Both the position numbers and the translations under genes were made by a program. A DNA stretch of 6,949 nt from Bacillaceae bacterium UBA7792 (GTDB lineage Bacteria > Bacillota > Bacilli > Bacillales > Cytobacillaceae): positions 17,863 through 24,811 of the forward strand of contig DLCS01000222.1 of assembly GCA_002480735.1 (NCBI GenBank), read 5' to 3'. Within the stretch, counting starts at the first letter, position 1; every line of letters starts with the position of its first letter. Below the pieces are notes generated by a model. That model searched no databases. It had not been told where the DNA came from and was given only the letters and a program-made list of their open reading frames with translations. Shown here piece by piece: positions 6,446 through 6,949 of this stretch.

Positions 6446-6949
6446 ATGATACATATTGGAATAATTGGACTTGGAGCGATCGGGCAGCGCTTAATCGGAC
6501 AGTTTGGAGAGCATCCAGAAGTGGAGATTGTCGCGGTTTGTGACAATCAAGAAGCTTTGGCTAAGAAAACAGCCTCTTCACTAGGCGAAGTGGAAGCCTA
6601 CACCGATTATCAGCAATTAATAGAAGATGAAAGAGTAGACCTTGTCTATGTAGCAGTTCCGCCAAAATTCCATCATCAAATCGTGTTGGATGTATTGAAG
6701 GCAAACAAGCATGTTCTCTGTGAGAAGCCATTAGCGAATTCTCTAGAGGAAGCGCAGGAAATGCTTGAAGCTGCGAACACAGCAGGAGTAGTTCATGCGA
6801 TGAATTTCCCGCTTAATTATGGCCAAGCCGCAACCAAATTAGCTGAATTACTTCGAGAAAATTATATTGGAAAGCTACGTCGTATTCAGCTCACGATGCA
6901 TTTTCCAGCATGGCCACGCCACTGGCAGCAAAATGCTTGGATCGGTGGA
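6446..6949 (+). CDS. Gfo/Idh/MocA-family NAD(P)-dependent oxidoreductase (3' end cut by window edge)
   Basis: The first 168 codons are visible, about half of the usual ~320-350. Members are cytoplasmic NAD(P)-dependent dehydrogenases acting mostly on sugars, inositols and related hydroxy compounds. The N-terminus is a Rossmann fold: IGIIGLGAIGQ (4-14) holds the GxGxxG dinucleotide loop, and VAVCD (29-33) ends the second strand. The family signature CEKPLA (92-97) contains the Lys that contacts cofactor and substrate. NFPLNYG (120-126) follows, where relatives often have a similar N-F-x-x-R/N-Y pattern, and the C-terminal substrate domain begins at ~125. The ATG at 6446 is preceded by AAGGGGAG about 7-9 nt upstream. 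The gene is divergent from the marR operon, and its substrate cannot be deduced from this half. Confidence 0.92.
   Translation, partial: MIHIGIIGLGAIGQRLIGQFGEHPEVEIVAVCDNQEALAKKTASSLGEVEAYTDYQQLIEDERVDLVYVAVPPKFHHQIVLDVLKANKHVLCEKPLANSLEEAQEMLEAANTAGVVHAMNFPLNYGQAATKLAELLRENYIGKLRRIQLTMHFPAWPRHWQQNAWIGG

Overview
The window is low-GC DNA with strong AAGGAGG-type ribosome binding sites, sigma-A-like promoters and protein families typical of Firmicutes. It most probably comes from Bacillus or a close relative; this placement is inferred from style and gene content, not from a database match.

Layout. (1) Positions 1-2020, minus strand: mprF, cut by the left edge. It encodes a membrane flippase plus lysyl-phosphatidylglycerol synthase; the first 673 codons are visible. 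(2) 2021-2440: a gap of about 420 bases holding an imperfect stem-loop region, a GGGACA/TGTCCC inverted repeat, and one possible small ORF (2101-2259, minus) with a near-perfect Shine-Dalgarno but a CTG start. (3) 2441-5803, minus: two genes for the halves of a heterodimeric ABC multidrug-type exporter, ending in a clear intrinsic terminator. The second half (2468-4300) is intact. The first half (4293-5803) is broken: about 80 residues covering TM5 and TM6 are missing and the reading frame shifts at the junction near 5129-5132. (4) 5873-6283, minus: a MarR-family repressor gene at the head of the same operon. (5) 6446-6949, plus: the first 168 codons of a divergent Gfo/Idh/MocA NAD(P)-dependent oxidoreductase, cut by the right edge.

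How it fits together. The marR-ABC-ABC unit looks like a self-regulated drug-efflux operon. A 21-bp operator-like palindrome sits at the marR promoter (6306-6326), and a close copy in opposite orientation sits just upstream of the first ABC gene (5820-5840). A single regulator could therefore control both points. The two ATPase domains are asymmetric in the way expected for heterodimeric exporters: all the degenerate residues fall in one of the two composite ATP sites. Because the first subunit lacks TM5-TM6 and is frameshifted, the exporter is probably dead in this strain, or the sequence has an assembly error there. mprF next door also serves envelope defence, but the terminator separates it from the exporter operon.

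I see no wholly new multi-gene system. The items most worth checking are the deletion in the first ABC subunit, the paired operators around marR, and the possible CTG-start small ORF.
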